16,982 nt of DNA. It comes from an uncultured Desulfuromonadales bacterium. Its GTDB lineage: Bacteria > Desulfobacterota > Desulfuromonadia > Desulfuromonadales > Geopsychrobacteraceae. The stretch covers positions 1 to 16,982 of the forward strand of contig CALZLE010000148.1 of assembly GCA_945788205.1 (NCBI GenBank), read 5' to 3'. Made by a program: the position numbers and the translations under genes. The notes beneath the pieces were generated by a model. It ran no database searches. It was not told the origin of the DNA and saw nothing but the letters and a program-made list of their open reading frames with translations. Shown piece after piece: positions 8,780-15,371 of the stretch; the stretch's first letter is position 1; each line of letters begins with the position of its first letter.

Positions 8780-9116
8780 GCCGTAAACCTTCCTGCAATA
8801 AACTCTCGACATGCTCATCGTCGAGCTGATAATAAACCATCTTTCCTTCGCGCCGGGACTTGACCAATCGCGCAGTCCGCAGCAAGCGCAACTGATGGGA
8901 AACCGCGGAATCAGTCACGTCAACCAACGCCGCCAGATCACAAACACACAACTCTTCCTGACTTAACGCATGCAGCAACCTTAAACGGTTGGGGTCGGCC
9001 AACATCTTGAATATTTCCGTTGCACCGAGCAATATTTCTTGCTCCGGCAACAGCTGAAGGGCTCGCTCAACCTTCTGCTGGTTGACGCAAGTCGTCTGAC
9101 AAACATCTTTGTCCAT
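8763..9116 (-). CDS. ArsR/SmtB-family metal-responsive repressor (CadC-like)
   Basis: This 117-residue winged-helix repressor should release DNA when it binds metal. The recognition helix region is VTDSAVSHQLRLLR (about 67-80). Two metal sites of the family are visible. Cysteines C6 and C10 with C57 and C59 (ELCVCDL) match the alpha3N Cd/Pb site of CadC almost position for position. D100, H102, H113 and E116 match the alpha5 Zn site of SmtB/CzrA. The ATG at 9116 is chosen because GAGG ends 6 nt upstream. Another in-frame ATG at 9128 lies inside the operator and would add four residues. The gene overlaps the exporter gene downstream by 17 nt. A 22-bp operator lies directly in front. The most likely inducers are Cd, Pb or Zn. 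Confidence 0.94.
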   Translation of the reverse strand: MDKDVCQTTCVNQQKVERALQLLPEQEILLGATEIFKMLADPNRLRLLHALSQEELCVCDLAALVDVTDSAVSHQLRLLRTARLVKSRREGKMVYYQLDDEHVESLLQEGLRHAEEG

Positions 9117-9125
9117 CGGGCACCT

Positions 9126-9147
9126 CATCTGAATGATTGTTCAGATG
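9126..9147 (-). promoter_or_regulatory. ArsR/SmtB-type operator
   Basis: This is a perfect 8-bp inverted repeat, CATCTGAA and TTCAGATG, separated by 6 bp. Read on the minus strand the core TGAACA-N4-TTCA matches operators known for the SmtB/CzrA/CadC family. It covers the expected transcription start of the arsR-ATPase unit and touches the GAGG ribosome binding site (9126-9123). Binding should therefore block transcription initiation. Confidence 0.85.
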
Positions 9148-9149
9148 TT

Positions 9150-9179
9150 ATTTTGGGCTATTTTCTATAGATCAGTCAA
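9150..9179 (-). promoter_or_regulatory. Putative sigma-70 promoter of the arsR-ATPase unit
   Basis: On the minus strand a TTGACT (9179-9174) lies 18 bp before CAAAAT (9155-9150). This spacing would place transcription start inside the operator at 9126-9147, as expected for ArsR autoregulation. The -10 match is moderate, so the exact hexamer is uncertain. Confidence 0.5.
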
Positions 9180-9214
9180 GGGCGGGAGCAACGAAATATT
9201 TTCCGCAGCTTCAA

Positions 9215-11911
9215 TTATCTCTCATCCAAAACGTTGCGGACCGTCAACGCTAACTCGGATAACTGGAGAGGTTTGGAGCGATAGGCGCTGATACCGTACT
9301 GTGACGCATCAGCGGCGCTAATCAAGTTACTGTAGCCGGTACAGAGAATAATCGGCAGATTCGGGTTCAGCAGATGGATTTTCCGGGCCAGATCCTTCCC
9401 TGTTAATTCGGGCATAGTCTGATCCGTGATCAGCAAGTCGAAACGTTCCGGCTGTGCTTTGACCATCTCCAGAGCCTTAAGGCTGCTGGTTTCAAAGGTG
9501 ACCTGATAGCCGAGTTCTGTGAGTATCTGGGCAGAGACTTCAGCCAGCTGAACATCATCATCAACCAGTAATATGCGTTCGGTACCACCTTTAATTCCAA
9601 CGATTTCTGTTTCAAGCCGATCTTCGAATTCCTGTGTCACGGGAAAATATAGCTCGAAAAGTGCGCCTTCCCCCGGGGAGCTCTGAACCTTCGCGAGGCC
9701 ATCGTGCTGCTTCATAATCCCCTCAACCGTGGCGAGCCCTATTCCAGAGCCTTTTTCAACCCCCTTGGTCGTAAAGAAGAGATCGAAGATCCTGTCGAGG
9801 AGTTCCGGCTTAATCCCAGAGCCGTTGTCCCGAACGCTGATCCGTGCATAAAGCCCTGGTTCACCGGAACAATGAAGCGGAATATCCTCCGCGGTCAATT
9901 CTCTTTTATCCAGCCCAATACTCAGGGTCCCAGACTCCTCCATCGCCTGCACTGCGTTGTTGCAGAGGTTGAAAATTGCCTCCTGAATTTGACCCGGGTT
10001 TGCTGTAACCACCAAGTCAAAACAGTCCGGGGCGACTGCATAGCGGAGTTCAATCGTCACCGGAATCGTCGGCCTCAACATTTTCTGAGTTTCGTCAACC
10101 ACCGGCGCGATCTGAATCGGTTTCATCTCCAGAATTTCCTGCCGACTGTAACTCAATACCTGCTGGATCAGGTCACGAGAATGCAACGCCGCGGTTGCCG
10201 CAGTGCGTAGATGTCGTTCTACCGTTTCAGAGTCGGCGATCTTGCGACGGGCCATCTCCAAACTGCCGATTATAATCGCGAGGCTGTTATTGAAATTATG
10301 AGCCATCCCGCCGGCCATGGTTCCAACCGCCTCCATTTTAAACTTCTGCCGCAGCTGCTGTTCCAACTCCAGACGATTAAACTCTGCCTGCTTGGAATCA
10401 TCGATATCGATATGCAACCCAATCATCCTGAGCGGTGAACCATCCTCTCCCCATTCAACAAATTCACCTTGGCCCAGAATCCACAGCCAGTCGCCAGCCT
10501 TCTTTTTAAAGCGGAACTCGGTAGAAAACGTCTCCACTTCACCCTCTAGGTAGCAACGTATTCGTTCTTTAGCAGCGTCGATATCCTCTGGATGAACTCG
10601 CGACTCCCAATCATCAAAAGTCTGCGGGAACTCATTCGGTTCATAACCGGCCATCCGGTAATAATTTTCATCGAAATGGACCTCGTTATTCCGAATATTC
10701 CAATCCCAGAGACCACACTTGGCCCCCTTCAAAGCAAAAGACAGGCGCTCTTCACTGGCTTTGGTTTTCGCTTCCACCTGCTTACGCTCTGTAATGTCGC
10801 GATTGCTGCAGCTGCGGCCTATAAAATGACCTGCATCATCATAGACCGGTGCGCAATAGTGCTCCAACTGCCGCTCCTGGCCATCCTTGTTGGTAATCGA
10901 GAATTCAATGGTATGCGCAGGTTTGCGCCTTTCGTCTTCAGAGGAAAAGTGGTGATAGACCAGCTCTCGATCCGCCGGGGCTACCATGTCGATAAACCGC
11001 TGCGGATCTTCCATCAGCGCCGCTGGGGAGAGACCGGTCATCTTCTCACAGGCGGGGGAAATATATTTATAGTTGCCAGCGGGATCGATCCAGTATTCCC
11101 AATCATGGCTGGCCTCAGCCAACAACCGAAACTTCTGTTCACTTTCCTGCAACTGCTGCTCAGACAGTTTCCGGGCCGTTATATCCTGAAAGACACAATA
11201 GGTCTGCTTGAAGTCACCTTCCGCGGTACGACCGATGCAACCATCAACTGAAATATCCAGGTATTTTCCACTTTTGTGTCTGACCTTGAATTGAGCATCA
11301 GTGATGTAGCCTCGCTTTTTGAACTCTGGAAAATTCATGTCAAAATGGGGTTGCCAATCCGGATGTAAAAAGTCACGGATCGGCTTGCCGATGATCTCTT
11401 CACGGGTATAACCGAGAGCCCTTAGCCAGGCCGGGTTGGCGTCGATGACAAGGCCCTGCTCGTTGAGAGATTGATATGGTAACGGCGCATTATGGTAGAG
11501 GGTATGATATTTCTCAAAATTCTCTTGGAGCTGTTCTTTGATCCGCTTACTTTCGGTAATATTAGTGGCAATTTCCATCCGCACATAACGGCCATCGGTC
11601 CACTTAATTGCCCGGTCTCGGCATTCCCACCATTCACCGTTGATCGTATTTTTAAATTCCCAGACATGAGGCTCTGCGGGGGTTCCATCTTCATTTAACA
11701 ATTTGTCATTTGTGCAGAAGAGACAGGGTCCCTCTTGGTCGGTTTGCAAGACCTTCCAGCACTTGTAGCCAATTCCTTCGCCAAACAATTCAAGGGCTTT
11801 TTTGTTCAGATAGAGAAGTTCGTAGGTTTGCAGATCGGCAACATATACGATAGCATCGAGAGCGTCGAGAAGCTCAAGAGCATCGTGGGCGTTAAAAGTC
11901 TTGGAAGCCAC
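9215..11911 (-). CDS. Hybrid sensor histidine kinase with four PAS domains and receiver
   Basis: This is an 898-residue cytoplasmic sensor kinase with no membrane helices. Four PAS domains span roughly residues 10-125, 130-245, 255-375 and 385-505. Their PAC ends are visible as NITESKR, DITARK, DITERKQ and DIDDSKQ. PAS1 carries a Cys-rich motif, CWKVLQ followed by PCLFC. The dimerisation and phospho-acceptor region has H538 in GGMAHNFNN. ATPase boxes follow: NLCNNAVQ (about 648), DNGSGI (about 695), FFTTK and GSGIGLAT. A C-terminal receiver (about 775-890) has ILLVDDD, phospho-acceptor D830 in TDQTMPE, and the KP pair. The GTG at 11911 has AAAGG with 6-nt spacing. The frame stays open to a TTG at 11998, which lacks a good ribosome binding site. 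No response regulator with DNA binding lies next to it, so the target is unknown. Confidence 0.92.
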   Translation of the reverse strand: MASKTFNAHDALELLDALDAIVYVADLQTYELLYLNKKALELFGEGIGYKCWKVLQTDQEGPCLFCTNDKLLNEDGTPAEPHVWEFKNTINGEWWECRDRAIKWTDGRYVRMEIATNITESKRIKEQLQENFEKYHTLYHNAPLPYQSLNEQGLVIDANPAWLRALGYTREEIIGKPIRDFLHPDWQPHFDMNFPEFKKRGYITDAQFKVRHKSGKYLDISVDGCIGRTAEGDFKQTYCVFQDITARKLSEQQLQESEQKFRLLAEASHDWEYWIDPAGNYKYISPACEKMTGLSPAALMEDPQRFIDMVAPADRELVYHHFSSEDERRKPAHTIEFSITNKDGQERQLEHYCAPVYDDAGHFIGRSCSNRDITERKQVEAKTKASEERLSFALKGAKCGLWDWNIRNNEVHFDENYYRMAGYEPNEFPQTFDDWESRVHPEDIDAAKERIRCYLEGEVETFSTEFRFKKKAGDWLWILGQGEFVEWGEDGSPLRMIGLHIDIDDSKQAEFNRLELEQQLRQKFKMEAVGTMAGGMAHNFNNSLAIIIGSLEMARRKIADSETVERHLRTAATAALHSRDLIQQVLSYSRQEILEMKPIQIAPVVDETQKMLRPTIPVTIELRYAVAPDCFDLVVTANPGQIQEAIFNLCNNAVQAMEESGTLSIGLDKRELTAEDIPLHCSGEPGLYARISVRDNGSGIKPELLDRIFDLFFTTKGVEKGSGIGLATVEGIMKQHDGLAKVQSSPGEGALFELYFPVTQEFEDRLETEIVGIKGGTERILLVDDDVQLAEVSAQILTELGYQVTFETSSLKALEMVKAQPERFDLLITDQTMPELTGKDLARKIHLLNPNLPIILCTGYSNLISAADASQYGISAYRSKPLQLSELALTVRNVLDER

Positions 11912-12030
11912 AGACAACCTTTTGTCGACAAAGAACTCAGCAGTAAAAAATTCCGGGCGAACGACAAGAGAAACGATTTGAAGGTAACAATACCACAAGC
12001 TTCTCGTTGCTGCTTTAAATCAGCTTCCGG

Positions 12031-12699
12031 CTATCCCACCCCCGCCTTTCGCACTGCGTCGACAAGCTTACCAGCATGTAGATCCCGGATCTGTTGATAG
12101 CTGCCAGCAAGCTTTTCTGCCAATTTTTGCAGGTTGTGGTTTTCAACCCCGGCGCAACTGTCGATGACCACAGAAGCGATCCGGTCCTGCCTTATCTGCT
12201 TGGCGATACTGTACAGTTCTGGGAAAACAGCCGCACCCGACACTAACGGGACATTCGCTTCACCATCCGAAACAATCACCAGCAACGGCTGTAAATTCGG
12301 CTGTTTCTGCCGCTCGCTACGGATCAGCTGCCAACCCTGCCAAAGCCCGTCCGCAAAAGGTGTGGCTCCGCCAATCGGCAATGTGCGCAATTGTTGCTGC
12401 GCAAGCAAAACGCTGGATGTCGGCCGCAGCAGCACCTGCGCCTGTTGTTCGCGGAAAGCAACCAGCGCGACTTGATCGCGATTTTGATAGGCGGCGGTCA
12501 ACAGGCCAAGGATCGCCCCTTTAGCGGCCTTCATCCGTTCCAGCGTCCCCTCACCCATCGATTCGGACGCATCGATGACAAAAACGATCAGCGCTTTTTG
12601 TCGGTGCTGAAAGACCTTGCGCCGCAGATCGGCAAAAGCAATCGGTCCGCCACCGCGCATCAGGTTAGCCCGCAGGCTGGCAGGAAGATCGAGGCTCAT
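12031..12699 (-). CDS. chlD: VWA domain segment of ChlD-type chelatase (in -1 frame)
   Basis: This frame encodes a complete von Willebrand A domain. MIDAS residues are D43, S45 and S47 in VIDASESM, T113 in GGATPF and D145 in SDGEAN, counted from the ATG at 12699. It matches the C-terminal part of magnesium/cobalt chelatase medium subunits. That ATG is probably not a real start, because AGAGGG abuts it with no spacing. The open frame continues upstream to the A9 run at 12867-12875 and encodes a basic linker with GRRRSSVARARSGRHIRS, typical of full-length ChlD/BchD. No ATG, GTG or TTG occurs in frame between the run and 12699. This segment is best seen as the C-terminal part of a frameshift product from the gene upstream, though it will often be annotated as a separate VWA protein. 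Confidence 0.85.
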   Translation of the reverse strand: MSLDLPASLRANLMRGGGPIAFADLRRKVFQHRQKALIVFVIDASESMGEGTLERMKAAKGAILGLLTAAYQNRDQVALVAFREQQAQVLLRPTSSVLLAQQQLRTLPIGGATPFADGLWQGWQLIRSERQKQPNLQPLLVIVSDGEANVPLVSGAAVFPELYSIAKQIRQDRIASVVIDSCAGVENHNLQKLAEKLAGSYQQIRDLHAGKLVDAVRKAGVG

Positions 12700-14024
12700 C
12701 CCTCTTTGCTTGCGATACAGAGGCAGACTGCGGATGTGCCGCCCGGAACGGGCTCGAGCAACGCTGCTGCGACGGCGCCCAGAAGAGTTACGAGAAAATT
12801 TCAGCTGGTCGAGGTTGACCGGGGCGAGACAGAGCTGCTCATCGATTTCGACGATCCGCTCTGAAGTTTTTTTTTAAGGGTCTGAAAAAGCATGGTGCCG
12901 GCAGCCGCCGCGCCGGGGAACTCGTAATCACCGAGCATAAAATCGAGCTCATCGAGGGGGTTCTGTTCGTCTAAATCGACCTGTTTCGGCTGCCCTTCGA
13001 CAATTTTCGCCAAGGCGTCGTCGAGGGTTTTGCGCGCAGTCTCAACCCCGAGCAACGTTCCGCCCGGCAGTCGGTGCGGCAAAACAAAATAAGCGGCCTC
13101 TCGAATTTCAGCAACACTGACGCTCTGCTTCTCCAGCAATGCGGCCATAGCGCGCGCGACCTTCAACAGGGCGATATCGGCCCGATGTCCGTGCACCTGC
13201 AGTTCGATGGCCAACTCAACAGCGAGGCCGTATGCGGCCGCGGGAATGCTTACCTGCGGCAGCTTTTGCCGCGCTTGCAGAATCTGCTCGGTGAGGAAGG
13301 TTTCGTCCTGTTGCCAGCAGGCAGAAAAGGCTGCTGGGTCCTGTTCAAAATCGATGCGTTTTTCGATCAGCTGACGGCGCAACAACGGATCACTGAGACC
13401 TTCAACCTGCACCACCAAACCAAAACGGTCGAGAAACTGTGGCCGCAGTTCGCCTTCTTCGGGGTTCATCGTTCCGATCAGCATAAAACGGGCAGGGTGA
13501 ATAATGCACAAGCCGTCCCGCTCGACCCGGTTGATTCCAGAGACGGCAACATCGAGCAGTAGATCAACCAGATGATCTTCGAGCAGATTCACCTCATCAA
13601 CATAAAGAATGCCGCGATTGGCGGCGGCCAGCAGCCCCGGCTCGTAGCGGCGTTGACCGGTTTTCAGCGCGTGTTCCAGTTGAACCGTCCCCACCACCCG
13701 GTCTTCTGAAGCGGATAGTGGCAGTTCGACCACCGGCATCGGCCGTAACTCGCTCGGTAGCTGGTCATTGGCCTCGAGCCGCTCCCGACAGCCATCGTGC
13801 AGCTGTTCAAGATCGGTGGGATCGCAGTGATAGGGGCACTCTTTAACCACCTCAAGGTCTGGTAACAATGCCGCCAGCGCCCGGGCCGCCGTCGACTTCC
13901 CGGTGCCCTTCTGGCCACGGATCAATACTCCACCGATGGTTGGATCGACAGCATTCAGCAACAGAGCGGCTTTCATCGCGTCCTGACCGATAATCGCACT
14001 GAAAGGATAGTGGTTGGTCTGCAT
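12031..14024 (-). CDS. chlD: Full-length ChlD-type chelatase subunit made by -1 frameshift
   Basis: Joining the AAA+ frame (14024 to 12867) to the -1 frame (12867 to 12031) gives a 664-residue protein with AAA+ domain, basic linker and VWA domain, the normal order and size of a chelatase medium subunit. The joint would be at CTT AAA AAA AAA CTT, where the heptamer A AAA AAA sits in the correct phase for tandem slippage. In the -1 frame a TAA overlaps the first two A residues of the run, so that frame can only be entered at or after the run. Published work describes programmed frameshifting in chlD genes of cobalamin producers, making small and medium cobalt chelatase subunits from one gene. 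A simple mutation or sequencing error in the A run is the alternative. CobN is not in the window; cobO is. Confidence 0.7.
12801..14024 (-). CDS. chlD: ChlI/ChlD-type AAA+ ATPase, zero-frame product
   Basis: This is an AAA+ motor of the magnesium/cobalt chelatase family, which hydrolyses ATP to drive metal insertion into a tetrapyrrole. Walker A GQKGTGKST is at residues 37-45. The family signature SEDRVVGTVQLEHALKTG leads to EPGLLAAANRG. Walker B ILYVDEVNLL is near 140, and sensor GTMNPEEGELRPQFLDRFG follows. The 407-residue product ends in an unusual Ser-rich tail after KKK (384-386), which looks like out-of-frame reading past the A9 run. The ATG at 14024 has AAGG 8 nt upstream; a GTG at 14042 has none. 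As translated in zero frame it resembles a stand-alone small subunit. No separate small-subunit gene is in the window. It diverges from the methyltransferase gene. Confidence 0.9.
   Translation of the reverse strand: MQTNHYPFSAIIGQDAMKAALLLNAVDPTIGGVLIRGQKGTGKSTAARALAALLPDLEVVKECPYHCDPTDLEQLHDGCRERLEANDQLPSELRPMPVVELPLSASEDRVVGTVQLEHALKTGQRRYEPGLLAAANRGILYVDEVNLLEDHLVDLLLDVAVSGINRVERDGLCIIHPARFMLIGTMNPEEGELRPQFLDRFGLVVQVEGLSDPLLRRQLIEKRIDFEQDPAAFSACWQQDETFLTEQILQARQKLPQVSIPAAAYGLAVELAIELQVHGHRADIALLKVARAMAALLEKQSVSVAEIREAAYFVLPHRLPGGTLLGVETARKTLDDALAKIVEGQPKQVDLDEQNPLDELDFMLGDYEFPGAAAAGTMLFQTLKKKLQSGSSKSMSSSVSPRSTSTS
12830..12863 (-). promoter_or_regulatory. Candidate frameshift-stimulating hairpin
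   Basis: Three bases after the A9 run the coding strand can fold. CAGAGC (12863-12858) pairs with GCTCTG (12835-12830). An inner ATCG/CGAT helix closes a 7-nt loop, with a small internal loop between the two helices. The spacing is shorter than usual for -1 frameshift stimulators and the helices are short, so the role is tentative. Confidence 0.35.
12867..12875 (-). other. Candidate -1 frameshift (slippery) site, A9 run
   Basis: Nine A residues on the coding strand are read as AAA AAA AAA after CTT. This contains A AAA AAA in slippery phase. A run of nine A can also support RNA polymerase slippage: one extra A in the transcript gives the same reading frame. The next codons after a -1 shift are ACT TCA GAG CGG, leading into the ChlD linker. 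No Shine-Dalgarno-like stimulator is seen 10-15 nt upstream. Confidence 0.7.
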
Positions 14025-14145
14025 CTGGCTTGCCTTTTTCACTCAGATTTATTAGCGTGACCGCTGATGTGAAAATAAGTCTACCACGCAGATCTGGCAA
14101 CGTGGCAGGGCTTAACCTGTTTATGCAATCAAAGGGATGGTTTTT

Positions 14146-14799
14146 ATGTTCGCTGAGCTCGCTTGTAAATTGATTCCCCCGAAAACGTTTTCGCAACAAG
14201 CAAAAAAACCATCCGGCTGGATCGGCCGCTTTGTCATGAGCAAGCTCTTCAATACTGGCAACGCCGATCTCAACGATTTTACCCAACAGATGCTGACCAT
14301 CGAAAAAACCGACAAGATCCTGGAAATCGGCTTCGGCACCGGAAAGCTGATTGCGGCGATGGCAGATTTAGCTTCTGAGGGAAAAATTACCGGGATCGAT
14401 TTTTCGGCAACGATGCTGCAACAGGCAACGCGATTCAATCGGCAACATGTCGAAAGCGGACGCGTCGAACTGCTGCAAAAAGAATGCTGCGAATTGCCCT
14501 TTGAAGACAACTCCTTCGACAAGCTGTGCGCGATAAATACTCTCTATTTTTGGGAAGATCCGGAAAAATACCTGCGAGAGATGCTGCGGGTATTAAAGCC
14601 TCAAGGCAAGATCGTCATCGGATATCGTGACGAAGATCAAATGAACCAACTGAATTTAAGCGAGGACATTTTCAGCACCTATTCGCAGACCGATGTTCTC
14701 AACCTGCTGCTCAGCTCCGGCTTTTCCGATGCCTACACGGCAAGTAAAGACGGCAAGCCGTTTGTTTCCTATTGCGCTATCGCAACCAAGGCCGCTTAA
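14146..14799 (+). CDS. SAM-dependent class I methyltransferase
   Basis: This 217-residue cytoplasmic methyltransferase has a Rossmann fold. Motif I, ILEIGFGTG, is at residues 58-66. The acidic end of strand 2 is ITGIDFS, motif IV is the region LPFEDNSFDKLCAINTLYFW, and the post-motif helix is REMLRVLKPQGKIVIGYR. This is the UbiE/Methyltransf_11-like pattern. The substrate cannot be read from the sequence. The ATG at 14146 is chosen because AAAGGG lies 9 nt upstream. The ATG at 14137 directly abuts that sequence and is less likely. It is transcribed away from the chelatase gene across about 120 bp. A link to corrinoid synthesis is conceivable only from position, since the protein does not resemble the CobI/CobJ-type precorrin methyltransferases. 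Confidence 0.88.
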   Translation: MFAELACKLIPPKTFSQQAKKPSGWIGRFVMSKLFNTGNADLNDFTQQMLTIEKTDKILEIGFGTGKLIAAMADLASEGKITGIDFSATMLQQATRFNRQHVESGRVELLQKECCELPFEDNSFDKLCAINTLYFWEDPEKYLREMLRVLKPQGKIVIGYRDEDQMNQLNLSEDIFSTYSQTDVLNLLLSSGFSDAYTASKDGKPFVSYCAIATKAA

Positions 14800-14925
14800 A
14801 AAACTCCTCACCGCCCGATGGGAGGCTGGCCTAAACCACTTCAAGAAATCTCTATCTACCGAAAGATGGCTCGAGCAAGGAGCACGCCGGAGCTGTAAAT
14901 CGCATCAGGATGTGCGAACAGAAAC

Positions 14926-14958
14926 AAAAAAGCCCAGACTCCGTAGCGGAGCCTGGGC
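14926..14958 (-). terminator. Strong Rho-independent terminator after the cysteine-rich protein gene
   Basis: On the minus strand a 12-bp stem (GCCCAGGCTCCG with CGGAGTCTGGGC, one G-U pair) closes a 3-nt loop and is followed by six T residues. The arms are 14958-14947 and 14943-14932, and the T tract is 14931-14926. It lies just past the stop of the small gene at 14975. On the plus strand there is no T tract, so it works in one direction only. Confidence 0.92.
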
Positions 14959-14974
14959 CGAAATGATCGTCTCA

Positions 14975-15202
14975 TCAGACCTTTCTCGGCGTGCAGAGAA
15001 GATCAGGCGACTCGGCCGGGCGGCCACAGTTACCACACTCATAATCCAGGCGCCTCGTCTCTTCTGCGCACATCATGGCAGTTTTCAGGCTAGACGAATG
15101 TCCACAATAATCACCCTTGTTCTCAAGATCGACCGGGTTGCAAAGGTGGCCCTTTTTCTTCGCCACAATTCCACAGGTCGCACATTCATAAACTTGCTCC
15201 AT
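14975..15202 (-). CDS. Small cysteine-rich, probably zinc-binding protein with internal repeat
   Basis: I do not recognise a named family for this 75-residue protein. It has eight cysteines (7, 10, 21, 33, 45, 56, 59, 70) and two histidines. Residues 5-23 and 54-72 are the same length and align without gaps as YEC-xx-CG-xx-A-xxxxx-LC-x-P, a clear internal duplication. Each half gives a CxxC knuckle plus a Cys 11 residues later, resembling zinc-ribbon or rubredoxin-like metal sites, so zinc or iron binding is inferred. The middle holds C33, H35 and C45. It has no signal peptide or membrane helix. The ATG at 15202 has AGGAG with 7-nt spacing, and the gene has its own strong terminator, so it is very likely real. 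It lies between ssb and the methyltransferase as a single-gene unit. Confidence 0.85.
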   Translation of the reverse strand: MEQVYECATCGIVAKKKGHLCNPVDLENKGDYCGHSSSLKTAMMCAEETRRLDYECGNCGRPAESPDLLCTPRKV

Positions 15203-15268
15203 AAAACGACTCCTATTTTTTTAAAAGAACACCTGACGAGCAGACAGTCGGATCAAGCTCGTTTGGAC

Positions 15269-15298
15269 ATTATCCATCAGCAATATTCCCGAAAGCAA
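15269..15298 (-). promoter_or_regulatory. Putative promoter of the cysteine-rich protein gene
   Basis: On the minus strand TTGCTT (15298-15293) and GATAAT (15274-15269) are 18 bp apart, downstream of the ssb terminator and about 65 bp before the start codon. The leader contains a 6-bp inverted repeat, ACGAGC/GCTCGT (15262-15257 and 15241-15236), that could form a hairpin. The promoter assignment is plausible but not certain. Confidence 0.4.
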
Positions 15299-15309
15299 CC
15301 AGTCGAAGC

Positions 15310-15343
15310 AAAAAGAGCCGCTAACACTGAAGTTAACGGCTCT
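15310..15343 (-). terminator. Strong Rho-independent terminator after ssb
   Basis: On the minus strand AGAGCCGTTAAC pairs with GTTAGCGGCTCT over 12 bp with one U-G pair, around a 6-nt loop, and runs into TTTTT. The arms are 15343-15332 and 15325-15314. It is 28 bp after the ssb stop codon. It separates ssb from the small cysteine-rich gene. Confidence 0.92.
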
Positions 15344-15371
15344 AAGTTTACATATTGAAAAGTTTTGTTTT

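Noticed and set aside
10592..11251. Open frame of 219 codons on the plus strand inside the kinase gene
   Set aside because: It is antisense to clear PAS domains, has no recognisable content, and is a by-product of codon bias in the kinase gene.
12031..14024. Treating chlD as a pseudogene
   Set aside because: Both frames have intact catalytic and MIDAS motifs and the only break is at a slippery A9 run in the right phase, so decay is less likely than frameshifting. A sequencing error remains possible.
14693..15358. Open frame of 221 codons on the plus strand
   Set aside because: It overlaps the end of the methyltransferase, runs through two strong terminators and the cysteine-rich gene in antisense, and encodes no recognisable protein.
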